In this document: in pieces, positions 1 to 33,959 of the stretch
How the letters are laid out: each line of letters begins with the position of its first letter
How positions within the stretch are numbered: the first letter of the stretch is position 1
Source: Diphasiastrum complanatum
Lineage: Eukaryota > Streptophyta > Lycopodiopsida > Lycopodiales > Lycopodiaceae
Reading direction: 5' to 3'
Assembly (NCBI GenBank): GCA_029204225.1
Contig: CM055107.1
Location: forward strand, 25,937,391-26,001,390
Length of the DNA stretch: 64,000 bases
Translations under genes and position numbers: made by a program
Notes under the pieces: generated by a model
Database searches by the model: none
Told to the model about the DNA's origin: nothing
What the model saw: only the letters and a program-made list of their open reading frames with translations

Positions 1-3000
1 CCCAGCACCACAACAGTTGATGTACTTCATGAAATCTCTACCGACGTCTTATCAGCCGTTGAGAATGCTCATACTGAGTCTACCAAATATGGCATTCGAC
101 AAAGCAGTCAGTCTTGTCGCTGATGAGAGACTGATGAGGGTCGAAGGAGAGGGAAGCAGTGATCAAGAGAAGGCCCTCTTCACGAAAAGAAAGAAGAAAA
201 ACAAGAATAAATCCTGATTCGAAAAGACGAAGTCCTTGATTCAACAATCTTCTTCCTGTGATCATTGTCACAAACCAGGCCATACGACCAACAAATGTTG
301 GTTCAATCCAGCAATACCTTGCATGCACTGCAAGAATAAAGGGCACTCTGCATACGACTACAGATTCAACCCAAAAAGAAAGAACAAAGCTGAAAAGGCA
401 AAGGTTGCAGAGTCATCCAAGGATGCAGGTGATGAAGCCTTCACAATACTTGATGAAGCTCCAACGAGCTACGATGTAGTCATTGTTTCAGGAGCAACAT
501 CACACATCACCTGCAACAAGAAAGTCTTGATCGACTTTCGAGAACTCAAAAACAACAGAGCAGTGATTCTAGGTGATGGGAGCAGAAATGATGTCAAAGA
601 CATCGGGACTCTACAGCTGCGAACACTGTCAGGTCAAGCAGAGCTGCCAGGAGCACTCTACGTGCCTACACTCACAAAAGATCTGCTATCTGTCTCCAAG
701 ATGGTAGATCTTGGAATTCGAGATTTATTCGACGGCAATACATGCCGCATGATCGAGAAAATGACAAACAAGTTGCTGACGGTCGGATGCAGAGAAGGAA
801 ACCTCTACCAGGCCAAGATAATCAGCAACTCTGATAGCATATTAAATGAATCAAAAAATGAAGATCAGCTCTGGCACAGGAGGATGTAATATCTGAAGAT
901 GAGGACCCTATATGACATGTGCAAGAAAGACACAGTCACAGGTCTCAAGATATCAAGACCCGAAATTGAGTTTTGCGAAGCCTGTCAAAAAGGCAAACAA
1001 CATCGGAATCCATTCACACATGAGGGAAGAAGAGCAAAGGAAGTTCTTGAGCTCGTCCACTCTGATGTCTGTGGACCGATGAAGATGGATTCGCTCTCAG
1101 GTTCGAGGTATTTTCTAACGTTCATAGATGATTACAGCCGGATGACTACGATCTACTACCTCCTGAAGAAATTTGAAGTGTTCGAATCCTTCAAGATGTT
1201 CGTGGCATTTGCAGAGAGACACACCTCAAAGAAGATATAGATCATCAGATCTGACAATGGAGGTGAGTACAAGAGCAAAGAATTTTCAAAATTCTGCCAA
1301 AAATAGGGGATCGAGCATCAGTTCACACCTGCATACACGCCAGAATATAATGGTGTCGCAGAAAGAAGAAACGGAACGCTGGTCGAAGGAGCCAATTGCA
1401 TGATGGCACAAGCTCAATTGCCAAGTCAATTCTGGGCTGAGACAACAGTTGCACCTGTACACTTACAGAATAGATAAAAAACGACAACGCTGGAAAACAA
1501 GACATCGTATGAGATGTGAACAAGTAGAAAGCCTGATCTATCATACGTACGTGTGTTCGGGTGTGCAGCATACAAGCACATTCCAAAAGAAAAAAGAAGC
1601 AAGTTCGATGAGAAATCAGAGCAAACAATCATGGTCGAATACTCGAACGGATCACAAGTGTACAAACTCTACGATCCAACCACGAAAAAGGTTGTTTCAG
1701 GCAGAGAGAGATCGAGGACAGACGTCAAATCAGAATGTTGAGCCACAGACCCCAGAGCAGTAGGAAGCAGAGGATCAACCCCACGAACAAGAATTGTTTG
1801 AGCAGTGACGAAACGAACCCAGAAGGTCAACAAGACAAAGATGACCTCCAGACCGATACACTGACAATCTTCAGTGGAGCGAAGACACTCAATTCGAGTA
1901 TTGCAGCTTCACTGAAGAGCCTACAACATATCAAGAAGCTATCCAGAGTCCAAAGGGAGAATTCTGGAAGCAGACAATGTCAGAGGAGATCGAGTCGATG
2001 AGGCGAAACGATGCATGGACACTAGAGCCACTGCCAGAAAATAGAAAAATCGTCGACTACAAATGGGTGTACAAGAAGAAAATGAAATCAAATGGCACCG
2101 TTGGCCGTTACAAGGCAAGGCTTGTCGCGAAGGGCTACACACAGAGATATGGTGTTGATTATTTTGACACATATTCGTCGATGGTCAAGATGACAAGCAT
2201 ACGACTACTACTAGCATACGCCACACAACACAATCTGGAAATTCACCAGATTGATGTGAAGACAGCCTTTCTCCACGAAGATCTAGAGGAAGAAATCTTC
2301 GTGAAGCAGCCTGAAGGATTTGAAGACCCCGACAATCGACAATATGTCTGTCGGCTGCAGAGATGCATTTACGGTCTTAAACATGCATCACGAGCTTGGT
2401 ACAAGAAGTTCGATGGTCTTTTGAAGTCTCTAGACTTCAATCCTACAGAACTAGACTGTAATGTCTACATAAAAAGAGTAGGAAAAGATTTTGTGACACT
2501 GACTATCTTCGTGGATGATTCCCTTATGATAGGTAACTCCTTGATGCTAATCGAGGACACGAAGAGTCAAATTTCTGAGAAATATGAAATCACAGATCTA
2601 GGAGAAGCAACAAAATGCCTCGGACTGGAGATCAGAAGAGATCAAACAAAGGGCGAAACGCATTTGAGTCAGTCAGAATATGCCGAAAAGGTGCTCAAGC
2701 AGTACCACATGATGGACTGCAAGGAAAAGGCCACACCAATGATAGCTGGAGCCAAGCTGACAAAGCAGGATTGCCCAAAAACAGAAGAAGAAGAGCAGAA
2801 TATGGCAGATATACCCTATCAAAACCTAATCGGTAGCCTGATGTACTTTATAATTTGTACCAGACCCGATCTAGTTTTCTTTGTTTATGCTTTAAGCCAA
2901 TCCTGGCATGGCACATTGGCAAATGGCAAAATGAATCCTACAGTATCTGAAGGGTACCCAAAATATGGGATTAGCCTACAGAGCTGAAAACAAAGAAAAA

Positions 3001-4084
3001 GAATTCGAGCTGCACCACTACAGTGATGCTAGCTAGGCGAGCTGCAAAGATGACAGCAAGTCCATAATTAGAGGATGTTCAATAGCATGCGGAGCTACAA
3101 TCAGTTAGATATGCAAAAAGCAAACCTTGGTAGCTCAATCCTCTTGCGAAGCTGAATATGTCACAGCTTCAAAGGTGGCGAACGAGGTAATGTGGTTACA
3201 AATGATGCTGGAATCAATCGGAATACCGTAAGGAGGACCATGCACGATGATGATGGACTCTCAGAGTGCCATTTATTTGTCCCAGGATCCTGTTTTCCAT
3301 TCAAAGACAAAACACATACCTCTGAAGTACCATCGCATTCGAGATTTAATCTCGAAAGGAGAGCTCCAGGTCCAGTACATAAACTCTGAAGACATGATTG
3401 CAGATCTACTCACGAAGCCGCCCGACAAGCCACTCTTCACCAAGCAAAGAAGAGCAATTGGATTAAGTATGCAAAGTTGCAAGGTTCAAGAGGAAGTGTC
3501 AGAAATGGTAAACTCCTACAACTTTGCCGCAACTTGAACGTCAATGAACCTTGACTTGAAGGTCGAACGATTCGTGAAAGATTCGCGTGCCTCCAGGAAG
3601 AACGAAGGACGAACAATTCGCAAATCGTTCGCGAAGATCAAACAAGCTTGTAGGACCGCAAAACCGCAAAGCGTTGCAGGACTATAAGAAGCCGCAAAGC
3701 GACGCAAAACAAAAGGGAACGAAAAGAATGAAAGCAAACGAAAGTAACGAAAGAAAATCTTTCACGCAGCTCAACGGGCTTGGAGTCTCAAAACTTCACG
3801 CCCAGCTGAAACAGATAGCAGCGACGGAGAGTTAACTGATTAGTTGATTAGCGTTAACTACTCTTGTAATTCTTTGTTTTAACTATCTTGTAAACTCCAC
3901 ACAGTGAAAATATAAACTCCTTTTCTGGATCAAGACAATATAGCAAAACATAGCTAGACACAGAGTGTGTGTGTGTAGAGCAAAAAAAGACTAGAAACAA
4001 AACAGTTGTGCATGAAAGTCTGCCAGCGAGCAGAACACAGCGAAACAGCAGAGCGTCAGGCCGCCAACGAGCAAGACACTGACG
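1..4084 (+). mobile_element. Decayed Ty1/Copia LTR retrotransposon, 5' end off window
   Basis: Copia order is readable in broken frames. The end of gag has two zinc-knuckle-like motifs near 255-365 (CDHCHKPGHTTNKC, then a weaker CMHCKNKGH). The protease region is near 480-510, with the active-site D replaced (VSGATSHITC instead of D-S-G-A). Next come the pre-integrase and integrase core (899-1400, DVCGPM and FIDDYSR) and RT (1977-2890, with the DVKTAFLHEDL and FVDD motifs). RNase H (about 3000-3480) includes DSQSAIYLSQDPVFHSKTKH. In-frame stops at 887 and 1238 and several frame changes make it non-coding. It lies in or beyond the last visible intron of the minus-strand HGD gene, in opposite orientation. 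Domain order is seen directly; the family call is firm, the exact lineage is not. Confidence 0.9.
3497..4084 (+). repeat. Candidate 3' LTR of the Copia element
   Basis: A purine run (AAGAGGAAG, 3488-3496) resembling a polypurine tract ends just before TGTCAG at 3497. A near-inverted end, CTGACG, lies at 4079-4084, which fits a TG...CA-type LTR of about 590 bp with one end base changed. It contains a TATA-like stretch near 3911 and a GT run near 3966. The 5' LTR is outside the window, so the ends cannot be checked by comparison. Confidence 0.5.
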
Positions 4085-4489
4085 ATCTCGCTCTGAAAAC
4101 TAAACTGATAATTTGATTGCTCTATTTTCGTGCATTGTTTTTTGTTGTCTCAATTGCTAGAATGAAATGTGTTCTGTAATGTGTAGTCGTGTGTCTAGGT
4201 TCCTGTGAGCTTCCACACAAAAGAAAAGATTCCAAAGAAACAAAATCATTTGCGACAATGAAACGAAACTGTTCGCGACACACTTCTCCTAGCGTACGAG
4301 AATTTTTTGAACCTTTAGATTACCTTCCTTCACGTTGGATCAATTCCCAACCTTGCTATACTACAATGGAATCAGCTCTTCCTTTTTACTTGCCCATAAC
4401 ACTCTTAGCAGAAGTAGATCTGTTGGACATGTGGAAGAAAAATGTAATATTTATTTCAATCTTAAGGTTGTGAATGCAACAATATCCTA
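4085..4489. other. Unassigned sequence between retroelements
   Basis: AT-rich sequence with no recognisable protein or RNA homology. A 94-codon plus-strand open frame here shows no known motif and is most likely chance or retroelement leftover. Confidence 0.4.
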
Positions 4490-4720
4490 ATTTGATATAA
4501 TAAAAGTCTGCAACCCTGATCTACATCCTGACCAATAATCATCTTGAGCTCAATGCTCATCAATGTAGAAGTCAAATAACGCAAGAGAGAGTGAACATCC
4601 CTATTTCACTCCTATGGTACTCTTAACTGGCTTAGATATGTGCTTAGGAGAATAGAAGCATTCCACTACCCTCTCATATAATGGCATGACGAAAAATTGG
4701 GCTCACAGTTTATAAATGAG
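4490..4720 (-). mobile_element. LINE reverse transcriptase fragment
   Basis: The minus-strand translation reads LYERVVECFYSP, then STIGVK, a stop, GCSLSLALFDFYIDEH. This matches the LYERV...GVKQGSPLSP...YIDDL segment of the better preserved LINE at 52836-54612. The stop replaces the Q of the GVKQG motif. It is a short dead fragment of the same LINE family, separate from the one at 5560-6570 because the same domain occurs again there. Confidence 0.7.
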
Positions 4721-5559
4721 CATATGACATAGAGAGAGAACGAGATATTAATTAAGGTACATAAGATTTTAAAAAGTGCATTTCAAGCGTGTTCATGGTA
4801 CAAATGGATGGAACATCTTTGAGACAAGTAAAACTATACTTCAACTTAAAACCCAGTAGAAATTTGAAAGTAGAGGCTGAAAAAACGATGTGATAAAACT
4901 CACTGCTACTTTGACTAGAAGCATAAACTTTGAATCTATCCATAGAGTAGAGGATAAATGATCATCAATTAATGGAGATTAGTGATCATCTAATAACATC
5001 CTATTGCACAAGGTTAAAAAAAGGATGCCATAAAAACTATTGATGCTTCATTGAAGTAGGAAGTGTAATGTATGGTGTACATCGTGATGTGTGAGAAGAG
5101 GTAGATGTGTATTGAAGCATAACTTTACAAGCTATTGGTCTCTTGGTTTGACAATGTTGTCTCTAATTGCAATTTTTGAAAGAAATGGGTACCTCATCTT
5201 TTGACCTATCAGAGGGCGACTCTTGGAGAAAAATCATGTGCTATGGGACTGGATTTGTGTGCTGGTGCTAGTGATGCAACATCTCACTCCTCAGATGGAA
5301 TATTTCTCGTATCATAAGTGCAACACTTCTTTGATCCTAGTGGAATATCAAGGAACGAATTGTGACAAACTGATTTTGAAACAAGCAATAACATGTACCC
5401 CCAATCTCCTAATAGATAGGACAGTGGAAATTAAATTGCTCTTTTGTCTCAACCTCACCCATAATACACAACCAAAAGTTTTGTCTTCTAGAAAATCCCT
5501 TAGACACACCCTATCTCCACTTGTAGCTGATGAGATAATACTTTGAGTTGCTCCGACAT
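4721..5559. other. Unassigned intronic/intergenic sequence
   Basis: No coding motif recognised. A 107-codon plus-strand frame (5223-5546) has no recognisable domain. Confidence 0.35.
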
Positions 5560-6570
5560 GAAGTGAAGGCTATGTAACAAACCATAATCTAGACAATGTG
5601 GCAAAATCAGGTCCCCACTAGGTCGTATCTCCAGGAAGTGAGTCCTATATAAGCCTAGTTTGACCTCCAAGGAGCCCAATTCAACTCTTTGAACATATGA
5701 CCTATTGATAAACTATCAAATATAGAGTGGGGCCCCTTTGAAAGGTTTGATATAAAAAAGTCAATTGACTCTACAAGAAATGATGCCTAAGAATACCAAA
5801 ATAATTGATGTCCTTGCTCATGGAGATCTCTAGATGATGTTAGAGCTAAGTAAGGATACATGTTATTAGCAATGTCCATTCCTCCAAATGCCATGACTCT
5901 CTATACATAAATGATCAGCCTGAAGATAGCTTCCACCTATTTGGGAGGCATGGCAAACTTGGCCACAATAATCTATTGATAAATAGAGGGCTTGCTACAA
6001 ATCATCTCTCACAACGTGGAAATTTATAAGCGTGAAAAGCTAGTCTAGTCAAATAGGTAAGCCTAGTACAACAAGCCTCTATTGCGTGCATGGTCATGGG
6101 AGTAACCAAAGTGTCAAATAGGCAACACTTACTCCTCACATCTCGAATATCTCTTGAAACAAAACTCCTCCATGGCAACCAATGAGGACTGGTTGTCTGT
6201 TTCAAGTGAAAACTGGGACCACTGATGAGCACTCCCAAGTACACATATGAAGGCACAATCTCCAATGGTTTCCCATCTAGTGTAACCGAGTTTCTCTGCA
6301 TATAAGGTTGAGATGTATGAAAGACTATAATCTCGATCTTCTTTACATTGGCCTCCAATCCCCTCTCCCTGGAATAAGCATGTAAAAGTATCAATATGTT
6401 GTTGTAGCCCTTCTCTACATTAGGAGACCAGAGCAATGTTATCCACATATAGAAGAATAGGCATCAATATGTCACCAAGTCAGCATCCTTGTCCACCACT
6501 CTAATTGATAGCATGTCGAGCTCATTCATATAAAGGTTGAAAAGCTAGGAGAGATTGGGCACCCCTACTT
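5560..6570 (-). mobile_element. LINE reverse transcriptase, 3' half, decayed
   Basis: Reading the minus strand downwards from 6570, GVK-like and NLYMNELDML-like segments of RT come first. A degraded YADD box (LLYVDNIALVS) and a 148-codon open stretch (6448-6002) with GLEANVKKIEIIVFHT, PLEIVPSYVYLGVLI and IEACCTRL follow. Further down, AKFAMPPK and VEAIFRLI (about 5960-5900) match AEFASPPLLVEAIFR of the plus-strand LINE at 53.5 kb. The YADD aspartates are partly lost (VDN), so it is inactive. It lies in HGD intron 7 on the sense strand of that gene. Confidence 0.8.
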
Positions 6571-6654
6571 CACTCCAAAGGTGCAAAGCTATACAAAAGG
6601 TCAATAAGTCTCTTGTTTTCGGCTTCCTATAGCCCGACTTTCTTACATTGAAGT

Positions 6655-28569
<21,915 letters not shown>

Positions 28570-28898
28570 AAACGATGAAATCTCTCGATTAGACGACGCT
28601 GCCGTACTACTTGGATCGCGATCGCGGTTGCTTAGCTGACTTAGCTTTGCTGCCTTCGATTTTGTGTTCTCGTTGGTGCCGCGCAGTGGGGTCGAACTCG
28701 CGACCTCGACGAAAGGAAAATGATTCGGAGCCAGCTCCCTCCTTCGTGGAGGCCAATTGTGATGATCCTATCTTTGGCGCGATGCGGGTGTATGTATATT
28801 TTTGGACAACGTTGTAAGCCTTCTTAACATATCTGCATTGGCCCTCTATATTTAACTTTGGGTTACAAAGGGTTGTGACAACAATGCAATGGTCCATC

Positions 28899-29048
28899 GC
28901 ACTCGGGTGTAGGCACTGTAGGGGTAGTGAAGACTTCCATTGAAAAAAGTTGCAGGCTTAAATCTAGACCACTGCACTCGGGTGTAGGCACTGTAGGGGT
29001 AGTGAAGACTTCCATTGAAAAAAGTTGCAGGCTTAAATCTAGACCACT
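28899..29048. repeat. Perfect 75-bp tandem duplication
   Basis: 28899-28973 and 28974-29048 are identical as far as I can read. The block is about 330 bp upstream of the HGD coding start. Confidence 0.97.
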
Positions 29049-29733
29049 GTGTAGTGATGTCTGAGGAGCTTAATGTGAGAGATTTTAACTAGTTTAGTCA
29101 TATTTTGATAAATTGTCAATAAAAGTTTTAGACTTAGAAATAAACTTTTTGAAGTTATATTAGTTTAAAATACATTCAATAAACAATTTTTGAAAGTGTG
29201 GAAAAGTTGGTAGTCTAGTTTGAGAGAGATTCAAATTTGGACTTTGGGTACATTGAACTAGACCCAAAAATAGTAGGGTTTACATTTTGGAGGGAAAGCC
29301 AAGTGGCCAAATAGGGTTTAGAAACTCTATAAACGGATGTAACTCGTGGACAGGCACATCTTCTCTCTTCTCTTTCTCATTTTATCATTATACATGGTTC
29401 TCTTTGGGTTTTACTACTCATTGGTGCACTATCTTGGTGATATCTTGCAATCTGTGTGTAGAATGCTTATATTTTGCTATTTTCGGTTTCACACGTGTGA
29501 AATATAGTAGGGTACTGTAATTGTATGGATAGCAAACATATTTTATGTTTTGGTTCATGTTTGATCAAGTTCTCTTAGAATTTGCATCTCATTTTGTATG
29601 TAGATGCTGATTTTTCTACATTAGCAGGATTGTTGGTTTGCTCCTTGCCCAATTGTATATATGTTGTATATAACAACCACTAGTTGCTTAATCATGTATG
29701 CAAAAAAAAATGCGATGAGAGGATGAGTCGTTG

Positions 29734-29844
29734 TATCATTATTGTGACCCAATAAGGTTGGCTCGGTTGGTGAGCTTAACATCCAAAGTTTCTTTGGTCC
29801 CAAGTTTGAGCCTCCCCGCCAAAAAGCATTATATCATTATTGTG
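29734..29844 (+). mobile_element. tRNA-derived SINE-like insertion with target duplication
   Basis: The core 29747-29831 (85 bp) has an A-box-like TGGCTCGGTTGG (29759-29770) and a B-box-like AGTTTGAGCC (29803-29812), the RNA polymerase III promoter pattern of tRNA-derived SINEs. It is flanked by a perfect 13-bp direct repeat TATCATTATTGTG at 29734-29746 and 29832-29844, as expected from target-primed insertion. It is short for a plant SINE, so it could be a truncated SINE or a tRNA retropseudogene. Confidence 0.75.
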
Positions 29845-30590
29845 GGTCGACAAACATTCATTGAAAACTTTTTACTTTTAGTGTTGAAAATTACACCTAA
29901 ATAAATTTGTAGAAAATAATGAGGTCTTATTATTATGCCCCAATTATTAGTGGTTCCCAAACTCAATAGGGACTATTGAATTCATATAAATTTAAATAGA
30001 CACTCACTATGACATTATTTGTTATGATTTTTGTATTGGGACTCCATAGAGTATCATACTTTTTAATATCATCCATGTCTTGATATTAAAAGATTTTTTA
30101 GTTTTTGAAAGCATCAATTTCCATAATAGCACATTTTCTAAAGCATTTACTTCCATAGAACTTTTTTTTGACTATTTATATCATTTGAGTATCCATATAA
30201 AGATGATATCTAAGTTGATGATTGATATTGCAAGAGCGACACGGGCAATTATCAACCTAATATGAATATATACAAATTGCTTCTCAAAGGTGTAGATTAT
30301 TTTGAAAAATGGTGTGCAATTAACGTGGCCCCATGAAAATTTCTTTTTTATTAAAATTTTGGCAACCAAGCAAAATTTGATATCAAATATAATACTTGGC
30401 CAAAACCCAATATTTGTCCCAATTTTAGGCAGGTAAAAATCCTCTAACCTTTGAGACTTTCAAGGCATCTTCCAAGGCAATGCTACGTCAAGATGGTGTG
30501 TAACTAAGGCAGGGGGCTCACACATGGAATCAAGCTTTTATGTTTCATTGCAAGGACGATAGTCTGATTGCTCTCTCCTCTCCAGTCGAG
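29845..30590. other. Intergenic sequence, nothing recognised
   Basis: AT-rich, with several T and A runs and no coding motif. Confidence 0.4.
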
Positions 30591-30860
30591 TTTCTCTCTC
30601 CTTCATTCGTTTGAGATCCCATCCTCATGCCTTTCTTTCATTCGGTCGATATTCATCCACTTCCGGTTCAGTCGAGATTCCACCTCCTTTCATCCAGTTG
30701 AGATCACTTCCTCATGCCCTTTCTCTCTCCTTCATTCGATCGAGATCCCATCCTCACGCCTTTCCTTCATTCGGTCGAGATTCATCCACTTTCGGTTCGG
30801 TCGAGATTCCACCTCCTTCATTCGGTCGAGATCACTTCTTCACACTCCACTCGGTCGAAA
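30591..30860. repeat. Minisatellite, about 129-bp unit
   Basis: 30591-30719 and 30720-about 30848 are diverged copies. Each contains a shorter motif of the form TTCATTCGGTCGAGAT repeated several times. Three overlapping open frames here are translations of the repeat, not genes. Confidence 0.85.
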
Positions 30861-31202
30861 TTCTATTTCTCTCGCTCACACCCTTCGTTCCGGCTTAGTC
30901 CAGTTTTTTTTTCCTAGTTAAAAATCTTTTACGAGCACATGAATGAATGGAAGAAGCTACCATAAGAAAAAAATTTGTTGTAAAGGTTCTTACAAGTTCT
31001 TCAAAGAGCACTCCAACATTTCATGGACTTCAAATTTTATTGAATTTGATTTTCTAAGTTGTAATTAATCCATTTTCCTGAATTCTCTTAAAACTTCCAT
31101 AACTTTCTTGTTTGAGCTCGGATTCCAGTACAATAAAAACGTCAAAACGACTAGCCTGAAACTGAGAAGTTGTCGAAAACTTGTAATTATTACGTTTCAT
31201 TT

Positions 31203-31280
31203 TTCTTCAGTACCTCTTTTTTTTAAGTCAAAATTTTATTTTCTTCAATACCCCTTTTTCTTAAGTCAAAATTTTATGTG
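31203..31280. repeat. Short 38-bp tandem duplication
   Basis: TTCTTCAGTACC and TTCTTCAATACC units, each ending AAGTCAAAATTTTAT, are repeated once with a period of 38 bp. Confidence 0.8.
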
Positions 31281-31515
31281 TTTTCATTAGGTATTTTCGA
31301 ATCCTCATAAATTTTCCATCTGAGCTCAGAATTGAATACTGTAAAAAGCAAAAGTGCCCAATTTTATATGAACTACAATATTTTGGCCTTTTCAATTTTA
31401 CGTAGAACTCTGAGTTTTAAGTGGGTGGAGAAAAGAAAAATTCGGCTATCTATCAAAGTCCATTGCACATAAACTTCAGCTCAATATACCATAACCTACA
31501 AGTCCTTCAATTCTC

Positions 31516-33890
31516 AAGATGGATGATTTTTAGTACATAGATGACGGTGACTCTGAATATGAAGATCAATCTTACTATGATTTTGAAGATCAATATTATG
31601 AGCACAGTGATGGCGAATCCAATCAATGCGATGAATCCAATCAGTGCGAAACATGTGTCATATGGAGACTATCTGGAACATAATGAAAAACGTTTCGATG
31701 ATTATGATGATCAACAAGTTTACAAGATCAGTCAACATAATCCAAGTGGCGGTGCTTATAGCAGTGACAATGACATTGAGGAGTTGAATTCACGTCAATC
31801 AAAATGTCATCATTACAAATATCCTTATATGGACCAATCTTCCCAGCCTATGGTGGAAACAATTTTTCACAAGTTTGATGGTAGAATTGCTCATATGGAT
31901 GTGAGAGTATGGTTGGACAACTTTCACATGTATTTTCAATCACATCCAAGTAGTGACCATGACAAGATTCAATTTGTAGGAACATATCTTGATGGGTCTG
32001 CGAAAATTTGGTGGCAATATTGGATGCAGTGTGAAGAACCTAATGTTACCATTGATAAATGGCCAACCTTTGTACAAAAGTGCATCGAAGAATTTGAATG
32101 TACATATGGCCAAGTATGGCATTCTACCCAGCAAATGTCTACTATTGAGATTTATTACAATGACTTCCAACAGATAATGGACAAATATGGTAATTCGATG
32201 GAGGAATTCAATGCAATGCACTTTATTTTAGGCTTGAAGCCTAAGATAAGAGCTTGTTTATCTAAGGATATATATCAGGAGACTTGGATAATGTCACTAT
32301 GGTCTGACACAAGATCTCATATTCATACCATAGAACATGAGCTGAACAAGGGTCAACGTGCAGCTGCATTTGAATAATTAACTCCATTAGAGCGCACTTT
32401 GGAGATATGTCGATCGTTGAATATCTAGAACATTATAAGGTAGTTACAAAAGCTAGAGGACCAAAGCGCCTAAGGTTCAATTGGGAAAAACTGTCAATTT
32501 AGGACTCCAGAAAAATGATAGGCCAAATGATTGTGGTGAATCATCATCAACATCATCAGAGGATAAATTGGAAGTATGAAATGATGATAAATTGGAAGTG
32601 CAACATATTAAAGAATAATAACTATCAATAGTGGAAAAGCTGGTTCAACAAATAGATCAGCCAATTTCATCAGCAGCTTTTGATTTTCCATTGAATTCAC
32701 AAGAAATGGCCAATCAACATCTATGCAGTGCTATGGAATGTACACAGGATCGGCAACATACATTTAATTCCCAATTTAAACCAATCAAGACAATTCCAAA
32801 TGCGAGCACAATGTCAATGCAAGGACACCGAAAATCAGTTGAGGACAACGAACTCGATGCGGAGGATTATGAGGACAATATTTTTGTTTTCAATATTGAT
32901 CTTCAATTCAGCAATATAAAGGCCAGTTCAGGCAATGAAATTGTCAATGAGATAAATCACTCAAGGACTTCATCTTGTTTGAGATCACAAAAACCATTGC
33001 ATCACATTCAGCCAGAAAACTTGTCAATGAAACGTCTTGTGAAATGGGATTAATAGACAAGGATAAAACTGATTTATATGAATGTTTCTCATTCAATATA
33101 GAGTGCACAATGGAATGTGAGGAAACTTGTAATATACAAGTTGGAAATTGTCCTAGCTATGAGATGGGACAAACAATCAAAGATCCATTATATCAAAGTT
33201 TCCAATTTGTGGTTCAAAATATTGGAGATATCAATATTTTCAAACATAAAGATGTAATCTACGAAAGATTTTGCATAGAGACTTTGAGTGAAAGAGGTAT
33301 CATTACTCTTTGCCAACATCTCATTCACTCTATCTTGTTGGAAATGAATATTCACTTTGAATGTCATTTGTCATCATCGAAGTGGATCAGTCCAATTTCA
33401 TTGATCTCTATATTGGATTATGATCCTGATGATATTTCTTCCATATGGGATCTTAACACTTCAAATTCAAAATTAATGGTTATCATCGAAAGGTTTGGAT
33501 TGAACAACAAAGTGACTATACATGACAAAATCTTCAGGCTAGCACAGCTAGATGCAATGCCAAAATACGATCCTAAAGGAATTGGATAGTTAATCCAATT
33601 TGTCATGATGCCGAAGAAGTAGAAAAAAGAGGATATTGCGATTTGGTTGTCAAAAAGCAATATGGTGTTTCATCCATCTCTTCTTCGACCATTGTTTTTT
33701 TTTCATGGGAACAAGGATTACAGTCTGAAGATAGCAAACTGGATTCAATTCTATAGCTTTGGATCTGTAATGAGGTAGTAATTTTTCTACAATAACACAT
33801 CCTCAATCATGACTACTTAACTGAGGCGATCAAGCTGATCAGACAAGCGTTTTCATTTTTGAGGACAAAAATGTTTAAGTAGGGAGAGTG
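31516..33890 (+). mobile_element. Gag-only Ty3/gypsy-like element
   Basis: A 278-codon frame (31541-32377) holds a gag capsid: GTYLDGSAKIWWQYW, FVQKCIEEFECTYG, and IEIYYNDFQQIMDKYGNS. An acidic reading frame from ATG 31519 precedes it in another phase. It is followed by about 1.2 kb with two open frames of unknown function (32631-33053, 32975-33589). Near 33858-33892 the sequence TTGAGGACAAAAATG and a purine run AGGGAGAG precede TGG/TGTACTATTAG, a typical gypsy 3' polypurine tract and LTR start. No protease, RT or integrase is visible, so it is non-autonomous or internally deleted. Intergenic between HGD and CHUP1. Confidence 0.7.
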
Positions 33891-33959
33891 GCATGTACTA
33901 TTAGTACATCCATGCTTATACATGCAAGATAATATCCAATGTAAGCTTTGTAGGCCCAA

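Noticed and set aside
1-3540. Copia polyprotein as a functional gene
   Set aside because: In-frame stops, frameshifts and a changed protease active site show it is decayed.
28611-28897. Open frames on both strands just upstream of HGD, and a B-box-like GAGTTCGACCC on the minus strand near 28693
   Set aside because: The frames show no domain. No convincing A box or target duplication was found, so neither a gene nor a SINE is claimed.
30591-30860. CRISPR-like repeat array
   Set aside because: Units are contiguous and diverged, without unique spacers, in a plant nuclear context.
31541-32377. 278-codon frame as a host gene
   Set aside because: Retrotransposon gag signature and a downstream polypurine tract; no host homology.
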